Origin: RGIG8775 sp045128735
GTDB lineage: Bacteria; Bacillota; Clostridia; Oscillospirales; CAG-272
DNA length: 64,000 nucleotides
Direction: 5' to 3'
Assembly (NCBI GenBank): GCA_045128735.1
Contig: JBGVRT010000133.1
Span: 1 to 64,000 of the forward strand
The stretch's first letter is position 1. Every line of letters begins with the position of its first letter. Position numbers and translations under genes: made by a program. The notes under the pieces were generated by a model. The model saw nothing but the letters and a program-made list of their open reading frames with translations. It was not told where the DNA came from and searched no databases. Of this stretch, positions 25,860-33,512 are shown piece after piece.

Positions 25860-27818
25860 TTACTGTGCAACGCCGTCTATAACCACATAAACGGTACCCG
25901 CGTTACCATCCTGATAAGTAAGAATGTCTCCGTTTATTGCTGTTTCAGCAGTTGTATATTCGAATTTGCAATTGTTCAGAGTAAGATTTACGATAGCATC
26001 CGATGCACTTGCAACGGCACGAATAGGAGCCGCATAGCTGGTTTGCGTAGTTACATACGTAGATGTTGCGCAATCAACAAAAGTACAATCGGTAAGTGTG
26101 TAGTTCTGAACATACTCGTTCTCACTGTTCATATTTTTGTTGTTCTGGTTTATACCAACTGCGAAATTCTTAAATGTGGTACTATTAACCTCAAGATTAT
26201 TAAGTCCCTCGCACCAAACAGCACTGTCTCTGTATGCATCAGTACCAACAAAAGTACAGTTATTGACCGAAATATTCAAATTACCGTTATATGTTGAATT
26301 ATGCAAAACAATTTTTGAAACGTTCTCACAATCGTTAACATACACGTTAACATTTGCCCCTGCGGGAACAACGCCCCATACAGCACAGCCGTCAAGGTCA
26401 TATACGCTCAATGTCACGTCGGAATCCATGGTGGTACAAGACATTCCTCCGGCTTGCGGGAAACCGATTTCAAAATCACGCTCACCGCCGCTTATATACG
26501 AACCGTTACCGTAAACTGCAACATTGGAGCAAACGTGTGCGTGAGTTATTGCACCGAGATCGGTGTTGGGCTTCAAGTAGAGAGCACTATCGGTTGCGTC
26601 GCTATTGTGAATTGCCTTAAGTGCAGCAGAAAGAGTTGCATAATACACGCCGTTGGTATACGCGACATTTGTTCCAAAAGTCTCTGCTGTTACGCCGGCA
26701 GGAAGGAAATATTCTTCTGTGTACTTTCCGTAAACAGCAACATCACAGAAATGAGCCGCCTCGTAAGAGATTGTTCCGTCAGCATTTACTGTAGGAGTGG
26801 CAACAAGCTCGCTGTCGTGATAAACGTAAACAAGCTGACCTGCGCCAAAGGTGGTCTGCGCGGGAAGAGTAACAGCAATCGATCCGTTGCTACCGTCAAG
26901 CTCGATTTCATTTCCATTCTGGTCAACAAGCTTAACAGAAGCAAAGGTAATTGTATCATCCTCTACAGCAGACGCAGAGTAGGTAAGAGAAATCTGTGTT
27001 ACTTCCGCAGGAAGATTGTTAATAACTGTCGCAGGAACTTCAACTTCCATTCCGTTTGCATTAAGGGTTATAGGATCGGTAACGTCCTCTGTGGGAATTG
27101 ATACGGGTACAGATGCTACGGGATAGTCGGCATCCTCGTCGTAATCCTTACCAAAGCTATCCTCCTCGGCATTGAGCTGAGTTGCAACAACTGTCACGTC
27201 GATGCTGATAGACTTGCCCTGATACTCGTTGCCCGCCTCCTCCTGCATATGTACTGCAAGAGCGAAGTAGTCCTTTTTGCCAATCTCAAGCTGACCGTTG
27301 GGAGCGGCAACAACCTTGCCGTATACCAAAAGCGATCCGAGTGTGGGAACTGCCGCAGATGCATCCCAAGAGCCAACGCGCTGAACGTTTGCAATATCCT
27401 TGCCATAGTCAACTACGGCAAATTCGAGAACGTCCGCAAGATTTACAGCATCGGTCGTGTCCTCGTCGGTAACATTAAGAACGATGTTGTACTTAAGCGC
27501 GAGGTTACCGAGGTTAGCTACTGCAAGGTAAACTACCTGAGTCTTACCGGGCTCCCAAAGCGTTGCGGTGCTGTCGTTAGCGTTTGCGCCCTCCTTGAAG
27601 ATATCGCCGCTTCCGCCTGCGATAGAGACGTAGTTGCCGTCTTCTGCCTTGTCCATTTGAAGATCCACGTCAAGAGTACCTGCAACGATACGGTTATTGC
27701 TGCTTGTCTCTGTGTCCGTAAACCAAGCAAATGTGGTTCCTGTGAGCATTGCAAAGCAAAGCATAAGTGCCATTATACTTGTGAGCAGTGCTCTTTTTGT
27801 TGTCTTAGTGTTAGACAT
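25860..27818 (-). CDS. Secreted TasA-like protein with beta-helix region
   Basis: Exported protein of 652 residues. The N-terminus has the SipW-type signal: KTTKRALLTSIMALMLCFAMLTGTTFAWFTD in segments, with an Ala-Trp-Phe-Thr-Asp motif after the hydrophobic stretch, as in TasA/camelysin matrix proteins. Residues about 30-215 resemble the TasA domain (SSNNRIVAGTLDVDL, YNIVLNVTDEDTTD). Residues about 235-370 look Ig-like, and from about 380 to the end runs an Asn-rich repetitive part (LTLNNCKF; LTDCTFVDC; ISVNNCTFVG) that suggests a right-handed beta-helix. No SipW peptidase gene is in the window. Probably a cell-surface or matrix fibre protein; the exact role is inferred. ATG start with GGAG. 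Confidence 0.75.
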   Translation of the reverse strand: MSNTKTTKRALLTSIMALMLCFAMLTGTTFAWFTDTETSSNNRIVAGTLDVDLQMDKAEDGNYVSIAGGSGDIFKEGANANDSTATLWEPGKTQVVYLAVANLGNLALKYNIVLNVTDEDTTDAVNLADVLEFAVVDYGKDIANVQRVGSWDASAAVPTLGSLLVYGKVVAAPNGQLEIGKKDYFALAVHMQEEAGNEYQGKSISIDVTVVATQLNAEEDSFGKDYDEDADYPVASVPVSIPTEDVTDPITLNANGMEVEVPATVINNLPAEVTQISLTYSASAVEDDTITFASVKLVDQNGNEIELDGSNGSIAVTLPAQTTFGAGQLVYVYHDSELVATPTVNADGTISYEAAHFCDVAVYGKYTEEYFLPAGVTAETFGTNVAYTNGVYYATLSAALKAIHNSDATDSALYLKPNTDLGAITHAHVCSNVAVYGNGSYISGGERDFEIGFPQAGGMSCTTMDSDVTLSVYDLDGCAVWGVVPAGANVNVYVNDCENVSKIVLHNSTYNGNLNISVNNCTFVGTDAYRDSAVWCEGLNNLEVNSTTFKNFAVGINQNNKNMNSENEYVQNYTLTDCTFVDCATSTYVTTQTSYAAPIRAVASASDAIVNLTLNNCKFEYTTAETAINGDILTYQDGNAGTVYVVIDGVAQ

Positions 27819-27849
27819 TTTTCTTTTCTCCTTAAATAGTTTATTTTTG

Positions 27850-27958
27850 CCGTTTGGGAATCGAAAGACACAAGCCGTAGCCTAAGTGGACTCGAACCGA
27901 CTCTCGGGGCTGACTAACTCAAAGGCCCAGTTTCTTGTGCCCTTGGATTGCAAAACGG
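27850..27958 (-). ncRNA. Candidate structured leader RNA before the TasA-like gene
   Basis: Three nested stems close a GC-rich core: CCGTTT/AAACGG (27850-27855 with 27953-27958), AATC/GATT (27859-27862 with 27946-27949) and CACAAG/CTTGTG (27869-27874 with 27934-27939). The internal loops between stems are symmetric (3/3 and 6/6). The core holds CCGA-CTC-TCGG (27897-27907 region) and GGGC/GCCC pairing. It lies 32 bases before the start codon. I cannot assign it to a known riboswitch; a GGTTCGAGTCC word resembles a tRNA T-arm, but no tRNA fold fits. Confidence 0.5.
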
Positions 27959-28003
27959 AATTTTTCTCTAAAAGTACACTTTTATGGAAAAGGGAAAAAG
28001 AAT

Positions 28004-28046
28004 AAAAAAAGCCCATTTTTCAAGATAAAAATCCTAAAAAATGGGC
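28004..28046 (-). terminator. Terminator between nif3-like and TasA-like genes
   Basis: GCCCATTTTT and AAAAATGGGC (28011-28020 and 28037-28046) pair with a 16-base loop and are followed on the minus strand by a run of seven T. It stops transcripts from the nif3-like gene and also lies about 70 bases downstream of the promoter at 28126. Confidence 0.75.
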
Positions 28047-28114
28047 AAAAAAGCATACAAAAACAATATTCTCTAAAAAGAAAAGTTACAAGTTTTTTAC
28101 ACAATCTGAACACT

Positions 28115-28210
28115 TCTGTGGGTAAAGTATATCACAAATCAAAGCTTTTTGCAATAGTTTTCTAAAATTTTTTCATCTTTTTTGAACTTAGGTATAACTT
28201 TACCCACAGA
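28115..28210. repeat. 14-base inverted repeat flanking a promoter
   Basis: TCTGTGGGTAAAGT (28115-28128) and its exact complement (28197-28210) are 68 bases apart. The left arm overlaps the -10 box of the minus-strand promoter at 28126 and the right arm lies upstream of its -35 box, so the pair may be a looping operator. A small mobile-element remnant is the alternative. Confidence 0.65.
28126..28154 (-). promoter_or_regulatory. Promoter reading toward the TasA-like gene
   Basis: TTGCAA (28149-28154), 17 bases, TATACT (28126-28131) on the minus strand. Transcription would begin near 28119 and meet the terminator at 28046-28004 before the leader RNA and coding region. Confidence 0.6.
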
Positions 28211-28234
28211 TTGGAGCTGAATCGCGAAAAAGCT

Positions 28235-28996
28235 TCAGATTGCGTTTACGTTATTGGAGTCGGCGAAAATTATTTCAGCGGTGGGAATAGCTCCCTTGAC
28301 AAGCTCGGCAAGGGCGTTAAGTGCGGGATTTTCGGTAAAGTAGTGCCCTGCTTCCACCAAGTTTATACCGTTTTCCTTAGCGTCCGCCATCATATGGTAA
28401 CCGATTCGACCGCTTAAGTAGGTATCCGCGCCCGCATTCTTTGCCGCGCTCACAAAGTCGTCGCCGTTACCGCCAAGCACCGCAACGCGCTTTACGGGAA
28501 GATTGCCGCTATAGAGCACCACGGGAGAGCCAAGCGTCTCCTTTACCTTTGCGGCAAATAGGGGAAGTTCGGTTTCTTCCACAAAGCCCACGCGCCCCAT
28601 TTCCTCTCCGTCCACGCCGAAGCTCTCCACGTTTTTCAAGCCAAGGACATTGGCAAGCACGTCATTTACGCCTCCGCAAACGGCGTCAAATCTCGTATGG
28701 AAAGACATTACGGCCATGCCGTTCTCCACAAGCTTTATAAGCTTTCTCGGCACTCCCGCGTAGGTTGTAAGCGACTTTATCGGCTTGAACACAAGGGGGT
28801 GATGGGATACTATCACGTCACATTCATTTGCTACCGCCTTATCCACAATTTCCTCGGAAACGTCAAGGGCAACCAACACCTTTCTTATCCGACGCTCGGG
28901 GTTGGGGCAACACATAAGACCGTCGTTATCCCACTCGCAGGAGAGAGACGGCGGTATTTTTTCATTCATATATTCATATAACTCTTTTACAGTCAT
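28235..28996 (-). CDS. Nif3-like dinuclear metal center protein
   Basis: NIF3/YqfO (DUF34) family, 253 residues, forming metal-binding hexameric toroids; the cellular reaction is not settled. Visible: IPPSLSCEWDNDGLMC, VIVSHHPLVFKPIKSL with metal-binding His residues, HTRFDAVCGGVNDVLA, and a C-terminal GHYFTENPALNALAELV with His and Glu ligands. The short form, without the YqfO insert of about 100 residues. The start codon overlaps the trmK stop (ATGA). The trmK-nif3 pair is conserved across Firmicutes. Confidence 0.93.
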   Translation of the reverse strand: MTVKELYEYMNEKIPPSLSCEWDNDGLMCCPNPERRIRKVLVALDVSEEIVDKAVANECDVIVSHHPLVFKPIKSLTTYAGVPRKLIKLVENGMAVMSFHTRFDAVCGGVNDVLANVLGLKNVESFGVDGEEMGRVGFVEETELPLFAAKVKETLGSPVVLYSGNLPVKRVAVLGGNGDDFVSAAKNAGADTYLSGRIGYHMMADAKENGINLVEAGHYFTENPALNALAELVKGAIPTAEIIFADSNNVNAI

Positions 28997-29676
28997 TTCG
29001 TTTTCTCCAATATATTTTTGAATTGCTCTACAAGCTGCGTTTCCTCGTCTCCGAGACCTGCCGCGCGCTTACCCTCAAGTCGTGCGGTATAGACCTCTAT
29101 TCGGTTTTCAACAAATTTACAAAACAGCTCTCCGCCGCGTTTTATATTATGCTTACCGAGGATAAGCTCTGCGCGGGTATACCGCTCTGATTTTCCCGAA
29201 TATTCGGCGCACAGCGTTTGATAAATTTTGCCCTCGTCCTCAGAAAGTACCTCGTCAACGATAGAGAAGCCCGAGGACAGCAAATATTCCCTTACCTCCT
29301 CCTGCTTTGTCATGGGTTGGAGGATAAGGCGAACTTTTTTATTTTTGACCCACGGCGCGTTTCCTATTATTCGGCAAACAAGCTCACCGCCCATTCCGAA
29401 TATCGCCACGTCATCGGGGGCGTAAGACTCTAATTTTTCAAGTCCGTCGGACAGTACTGTAACTACGCCGTCTGACGCGTTTTGTTTTGAAATATTCCTT
29501 TTTGCCGATTCGAGGGGCATTGGGTTTATATCGGCGGCTATCGCCTTTTTTATTTTATTGTTTTTATACAGATATATGGGCAGGTAGCCGTGGTCTGTTC
29601 CCACGTCGGCAAAAACTCCGCCGCGCACAAATCCCACCGCGCTCATAAGTCTGTTACTAAGAAGATTATTTCGCAT
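28993..29676 (-). CDS. trmK: tRNA (adenine-22-N1)-methyltransferase TrmK
   Basis: SAM-dependent methyltransferase making m1A22 in tRNA. 227 residues from the ATG at 29676, which has AAGGTGA just upstream; the frame is open 12 codons further but without support. Seen: RLMSAVGFV, ADVGTDHGYLPIYL (SAM motif I), AADINPMPLESAKRN, DVAIFGMGGELVCRII and LILQPMTKQEEVREYL. Followed immediately by the nif3-like gene. B. subtilis TrmK (YqfN) has the same gene order with rpoD upstream; rpoD is not here. Confidence 0.93.
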   Translation of the reverse strand: MRNNLLSNRLMSAVGFVRGGVFADVGTDHGYLPIYLYKNNKIKKAIAADINPMPLESAKRNISKQNASDGVVTVLSDGLEKLESYAPDDVAIFGMGGELVCRIIGNAPWVKNKKVRLILQPMTKQEEVREYLLSSGFSIVDEVLSEDEGKIYQTLCAEYSGKSERYTRAELILGKHNIKRGGELFCKFVENRIEVYTARLEGKRAAGLGDEETQLVEQFKNILEKTK

Positions 29677-29694
29677 TTCGTCACCTTTTGGGAA

Positions 29695-29731
29695 GAAAAA
29701 ACCGCTCGACAAAGCCGTTTCTGCCGAGCGG
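29695..29731 (-). terminator. Terminator after the DUF1858 gene
   Basis: CCGCTCG and CGAGCGG (29702-29708 and 29725-29731) pair and are followed on the minus strand by six T. It separates the DUF1858 gene from trmK. Confidence 0.75.
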
Positions 29732-29738
29732 AGTTCTC

Positions 29739-29939
29739 TTACTTGGATGCAAGATATTTATTGATTTTTTCAACAAGCTCTTCGGCATTTGTTCCGTGAA
29801 CGGCGCAAGCGTCCTCGATAGACTCTCCTCTTGAAGAGGGGCAACCGAGACAGTGCATTCCGATTTCAAAGAAAAAGCGTGCCGTATCTACGTCGAAATC
29901 AAGTACGTCGCCGATGATGGATTCCTTTGTAACCTTCAT
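29739..29939 (-). CDS. DUF1858 domain protein
   Basis: 66-residue protein consisting of one DUF1858 domain. The typical pattern is present: VTKESIIGDVLDFDVDTARFF, then GMHCLGCPSSRGESIEDAC with the CxxC pair (residues 30 and 33), and a C-terminal helix. Related domains accompany hybrid-cluster proteins and are proposed to be redox-active; no substrate is known to me. ATG start behind GGAGGT, strong promoter, own terminator. Confidence 0.88.
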   Translation of the reverse strand: MKVTKESIIGDVLDFDVDTARFFFEIGMHCLGCPSSRGESIEDACAVHGTNAEELVEKINKYLASK

Positions 29940-29972
29940 TTATTTCTACCTCCATATTTTTAATTCTCCTTT

Positions 29973-30001
29973 ATTATATAACTTTTTATTCGATTTGTCA
30001 A
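29973..30001 (-). promoter_or_regulatory. Consensus promoter for the DUF1858 gene
   Basis: TTGACA (29996-30001), 17 bases, TATAAT (29973-29978) on the minus strand: a perfect match, divergent from the prfB promoter. Confidence 0.85.
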
Positions 30002-30044
30002 CTGAATTTTTGCAATTATATGCAAAGAAAATTTTGCAAACCCC

Positions 30045-30074
30045 TTGAAAAATCGACTCGGTGTATGGTATAAT
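30045..30074 (+). promoter_or_regulatory. Promoter for prfB
   Basis: TTGAAA (30045-30050), 18 bases, TATAAT (30069-30074). The predicted transcript starts near 30081, downstream of the ATG-like codons at 30061-30066, so those cannot be the prfB start. Confidence 0.78.
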
Positions 30075-30132
30075 ATATAATAACTATATTTTTACAGATT
30101 ATTTAGCCGCGCTCGCGGCGTGGGAGGTTAAT

Positions 30133-31239
30133 TTGATAATCGCACTCGAAGATGCCAAATACAAGCTTATAAAGCTTCGTGACGACCTTGTTGAGCTTGG
30201 CTCGGCGCTTAAGATTGAGGAAAAGCGCGTTACCGTTGAGGGGCTTGAAAAGCAGACCCTTGAGCAGGATTTCTGGAGCAACCAGGAAAACTCCTCAAAG
30301 ATACTTCAGACAATAAAACAGACAAAGGATGCTATAGAGAACTACGACGCGCTTTGCGCACGCCTTGAGGATGCCATCGTTCTTGCCGAAATGGCTATTG
30401 AGGAAAACGACGAGGGCTCTGTTCCCGAGGTTGAAAACGAGCTTGCCGAAATCGTTGCGGCAGAGGAAAAGAAGCGCATTGAGGTACTGCTTTCGGGCGA
30501 GTACGACAAGAACAACGCCATAGTTTCTTTCCACCCCGGCGCAGGCGGCACAGAGGCGCAGGACTGGGCGCAGATGCTTTACAGAATGATTACCCGTTGG
30601 GCAGAGCGCAACAAGTTCACGGTAAAGCTTATCGACTGGCTTGACGGCGAAGAAGCGGGACTTAAGAGCGCTACCATTACGGTTGAGGGTCTCAACGCTT
30701 ACGGATATCTTAAGAGCGAGAACGGCGTGCACAGACTTGTGCGTGTTTCACCCTTCGACTCTGCGGGCAGACGCCAGACCTCGTTTGCTTCGATAGAGGT
30801 TATGCCCGAATTTGACGAGGTTGACAAGATCGAGCTTCGCGACGAGGACCTTGAAATAACCGCGCACCGTTCAAGCGGCGCAGGCGGTCAGCATATCAAC
30901 AAGACCGACTCGGCAATAAGAATCGTTCACAAGCCCACAGGTATTGTGGTCGGCTGTCAGACCGAGCGTTCACAGCTTCAGAACAAGGAAACTGCACTTA
31001 AGATGCTTAAGGCAAAGCTTATGGAGATCAAGCTCCGTGAGCGTCTTGACACCATTGAGGAAATTCAAGGCAACAAAACAAACATCGAGTGGGGCTCACA
31101 GATTCGTTCTTACGTATTTATGCCCTACACTCTCGCCAAGGACACCCGCACAGGCTTTGAGGACGGAAACATAAACGCGGTTATGGACGGCGAAATAGAC
31201 GGATTTATTAACGCGTATCTTAAATCTATTACAAAATAA
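30133..31239 (+). CDS. prfB: Peptide chain release factor 2
   Basis: RF2 terminates translation at UAA and UGA. The 368-residue protein has the SPF recognition tripeptide in RVSPFDSAGRRQTSF and the catalytic GGQ in SSGAGGQHINKT. The start is TTG at 30133, five bases after GGGAGG; this gives the usual RF2 length. The coding frame is continuous, so the programmed +1 frameshift at an in-frame UGA that controls RF2 in many bacteria is absent. Followed by a small membrane protein gene on the same strand. Confidence 0.96.
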   Translation: MIIALEDAKYKLIKLRDDLVELGSALKIEEKRVTVEGLEKQTLEQDFWSNQENSSKILQTIKQTKDAIENYDALCARLEDAIVLAEMAIEENDEGSVPEVENELAEIVAAEEKKRIEVLLSGEYDKNNAIVSFHPGAGGTEAQDWAQMLYRMITRWAERNKFTVKLIDWLDGEEAGLKSATITVEGLNAYGYLKSENGVHRLVRVSPFDSAGRRQTSFASIEVMPEFDEVDKIELRDEDLEITAHRSSGAGGQHINKTDSAIRIVHKPTGIVVGCQTERSQLQNKETALKMLKAKLMEIKLRERLDTIEEIQGNKTNIEWGSQIRSYVFMPYTLAKDTRTGFEDGNINAVMDGEIDGFINAYLKSITK

Positions 31240-31256
31240 AGAAAGAGAGTAAGATT

Positions 31257-31538
31257 ATGAATAAGAGAACAAAGTTCTACATCGGTATTATGCTTGTTAT
31301 TACGGCTATCACCACAATGTTTACATTCCTTGCGCTTTGCATGAAGAAAAAGAGTGCCCTTGCGGCTCTCGCGGCACTTGCTACCGCCGAGGGAATTATG
31401 GGTCTTGCGCTTATCGAGGACAACGCAAAGAAGAAGATCATCATTGAAGAGCCCGCTGAGGAAGAGGTTGTAATTCTTGACGACGAGCCTGTTGAGATTC
31501 CCGTTGACGAGGACGCAAGCGAGGAAGATTTTGCATAA
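31257..31538 (+). CDS. Small membrane protein with acidic tail
   Basis: 93 residues, not recognised. A hydrophobic segment at about residues 8-28 (FYIGIMLVITAITTMFTFLAL), a short KKK turn, a second Ala-rich hydrophobic stretch (ALAALAALATAEGIMGLALI), and a strongly acidic C-terminal tail (about residues 62-93, many Glu/Asp). This predicts a hairpin in the membrane with an acidic cytoplasmic tail. It follows prfB by 17 bases and probably shares its transcript, ending at the terminator at 31548. Confidence 0.75.
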   Translation: MNKRTKFYIGIMLVITAITTMFTFLALCMKKKSALAALAALATAEGIMGLALIEDNAKKKIIIEEPAEEEVVILDDEPVEIPVDEDASEEDFA

Positions 31539-31547
31539 AAATTTTTT

Positions 31548-31578
31548 AGGCTGCCGCTTAAAGCGACAGCCTTTTTTC
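31548..31578. terminator. Bidirectional terminator between convergent genes
   Basis: AGGCTG-C-CGCTT and its complement AAGCG-A-CAGCCT pair with one mismatch (31548-31571), with T-runs on both strands. It serves the plus-strand prfB unit and the minus-strand flavoprotein gene, whose stop overlaps its edge. Confidence 0.85.
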
Positions 31579-33508
31579 ACTCAAATATTTTTCCCACGCG
31601 ATAGTCTCTCCAGACTGTTTCGAACACGCCGCCGCCATCGGGTAGCGGACGCACGTCACGCCAATTTGACTCGGTACGCATAGGGCAAATGCTTGCCTTG
31701 ATTTCCTGAGTCTTTCCGAGCAGCGCGGTATCGGCTAAGGTAAAGCCGAACAGCGATTGGAAGTTCTCCACCGACTCAAGGTATATGGCAGAGCCGCGGG
31801 ATGCGCCGCCCTCTCTCATATAGTCCTCCATAGCAGAAAGGTAGACGTATTGAGACACAAGGGTGTCACGGAATCTGTAGGCTTTATAAAGCTCGCTGCC
31901 CTTTGCCACCGTCACGTTCCCGACGAAATTCGAAAGCAACAACGCAACCTCTGCGCACAGCTTTGCTATTCCCTCTCGGTTTCGTATTGCGCCTGCCGTC
32001 TCGCTCATTTTTTTGGCGAAGGTGCGGCGTTTTTGGTCTACGTTCGAGCTATCGGACACCAATATTTTTCTTTCCTTTTCAAGCCTTTCAAGCGACTTTC
32101 CGCAGACTTCGGCAAGCTCCTCAAGGCTTATTTTTTTATTCTCAAAATGTGCCGCTATATACTGTGCCGCGCGGAGTGAGCCAACCTGACCCGCGTTAAG
32201 CGCACTGCCACCGGGGCGTTTTACGCCGTGAGTTCCAGCCGCTTCGCCGACAACTAAAAGCCCCTCAACCGAGGTGCGCCACCACGCGTCAACCGCTATA
32301 CCGCCGTTGTTGTGCTGAGCGCAGAGAGCTATTTCAAGCCTTTCTCTCTCAAGGTCAACACCGCGCGACAAATAAAGCTCATAGGCGGGCATATTCATAT
32401 GCTTAAGGCGGTCTATGGGCTTGCCGAAGCAGGCGCCTGTGGCGACGAGGTATTCCCTCGCTTCACCGTCAAGTACGGAATAGTCAAGCTCCGCAAGCTT
32501 GCGCGGATTTTCTCTGTAATCGAGGTAGACTCTGCGTCCAAGCACAGCGCACTCGTACCACACAAGCAGGTCGATAACCGACGAGCCGTCATTTATTTTG
32601 TTGCAGTCAAAGGGCCATTCGTAGCCTTTCTTGAAAAGCATTGAAAGGGCTTTGCCGTCGTTCTTGAAATAGTCGTTTACAAACTCGCGTTCAATTCCGT
32701 TTTCGTCAACCGAGACTACTGTGGGAAGCACCTGCATATAGGTGCCCGACACGTTCCAGCGCGGGTGGGTAGAGGCAAGTCCATACTGCCATTCGGTAAG
32801 ATTTTTACCTTTTGCGCCTGCCGCAAGAGCAAGCCCCGACGCACCGTTATGACATTCGGGATAAACCGAGTCGGCGTACATTCCCGCAGGTCCGCCCGTA
32901 GCAAGAATCAGATTTTCAAAGCCGAACACCACGGGCTCGCAGTTATTTTTCTTATCAAGGGTAATAAGCGCAGAGGCTTTTTCGCCTTTTTTTATTATCT
33001 CCACGGCAAAAAGGTTATCGTATATGGGAATGTTTCGCTCGCACACCGCCGCCTCAAGGCATTCGGTCATTATCTTTGAGGTCAGAGGTCCTACCGAGGT
33101 TGCGCGTGAACGCTTGTCGTGGTCGGTCTTATATCCCACGTATTCTCCGTATTTATTCGTGGGAAATTTCACACCGAGGTCGGCAAGGCGCATAAAGGAG
33201 CGCACCGAGTTTGCCGCCTCGGCATAGGCTACGTCTCCGTCAACGCAACCGCCGTCAAAGATATCCTTTGCCATATCACGCGGTGAATCGGGTGTTCCGC
33301 ACATTCCAAGCTTATAATAGGTCTGCTTATCGGAGCCCGTATTGCGCGAAGTGCCAAGATTCACGCCCTCGCTGACAAGGGCAATATCGCGCACGCCTTC
33401 CTCGTAGAGCGAAAGTGCCGCGTTAAAGCCTGCCGCGCCGCTTCCCACAACAAGTGTATGGACGGTGTGGGCGGCTATTTTCTTTTCATTATAAACAATA
33501 TATTCCAT
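31577..33508 (-). CDS. Fumarate-reductase-like FAD flavoprotein
   Basis: FAD-dependent oxidoreductase of 643 residues in the succinate dehydrogenase/fumarate reductase/AprA flavoprotein superfamily. The dinucleotide-binding motif VVGSGAAGFNAAL is at about residues 21-33. NLILATGGPAGMYADSVYP, EWQYGLASTHPRWNVSGTY and NNGGIAVDAWWRTSVEGLLVVGEAAG spread over the FAD and capping domains, ending with RPGGSALNAGQVGSLRAAQYI. No iron-sulphur subunit or membrane anchor is adjacent, so it is likely a soluble reductase of a C=C bond. It ends the operon with an SDR and an ene-reductase. Confidence 0.85.
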   Translation of the reverse strand: MEYIVYNEKKIAAHTVHTLVVGSGAAGFNAALSLYEEGVRDIALVSEGVNLGTSRNTGSDKQTYYKLGMCGTPDSPRDMAKDIFDGGCVDGDVAYAEAANSVRSFMRLADLGVKFPTNKYGEYVGYKTDHDKRSRATSVGPLTSKIMTECLEAAVCERNIPIYDNLFAVEIIKKGEKASALITLDKKNNCEPVVFGFENLILATGGPAGMYADSVYPECHNGASGLALAAGAKGKNLTEWQYGLASTHPRWNVSGTYMQVLPTVVSVDENGIEREFVNDYFKNDGKALSMLFKKGYEWPFDCNKINDGSSVIDLLVWYECAVLGRRVYLDYRENPRKLAELDYSVLDGEAREYLVATGACFGKPIDRLKHMNMPAYELYLSRGVDLERERLEIALCAQHNNGGIAVDAWWRTSVEGLLVVGEAAGTHGVKRPGGSALNAGQVGSLRAAQYIAAHFENKKISLEELAEVCGKSLERLEKERKILVSDSSNVDQKRRTFAKKMSETAGAIRNREGIAKLCAEVALLLSNFVGNVTVAKGSELYKAYRFRDTLVSQYVYLSAMEDYMREGGASRGSAIYLESVENFQSLFGFTLADTALLGKTQEIKASICPMRTESNWRDVRPLPDGGGVFETVWRDYRVGKIFE

Positions 33509-33512
33509 AATC

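Noticed and set aside
27870..27940. tRNA gene on the minus strand
   Set aside because: A GGTTCGAGTCC word resembles a T-arm, but the flanking bases do not form a five-pair T-stem and no acceptor or anticodon stems fit.
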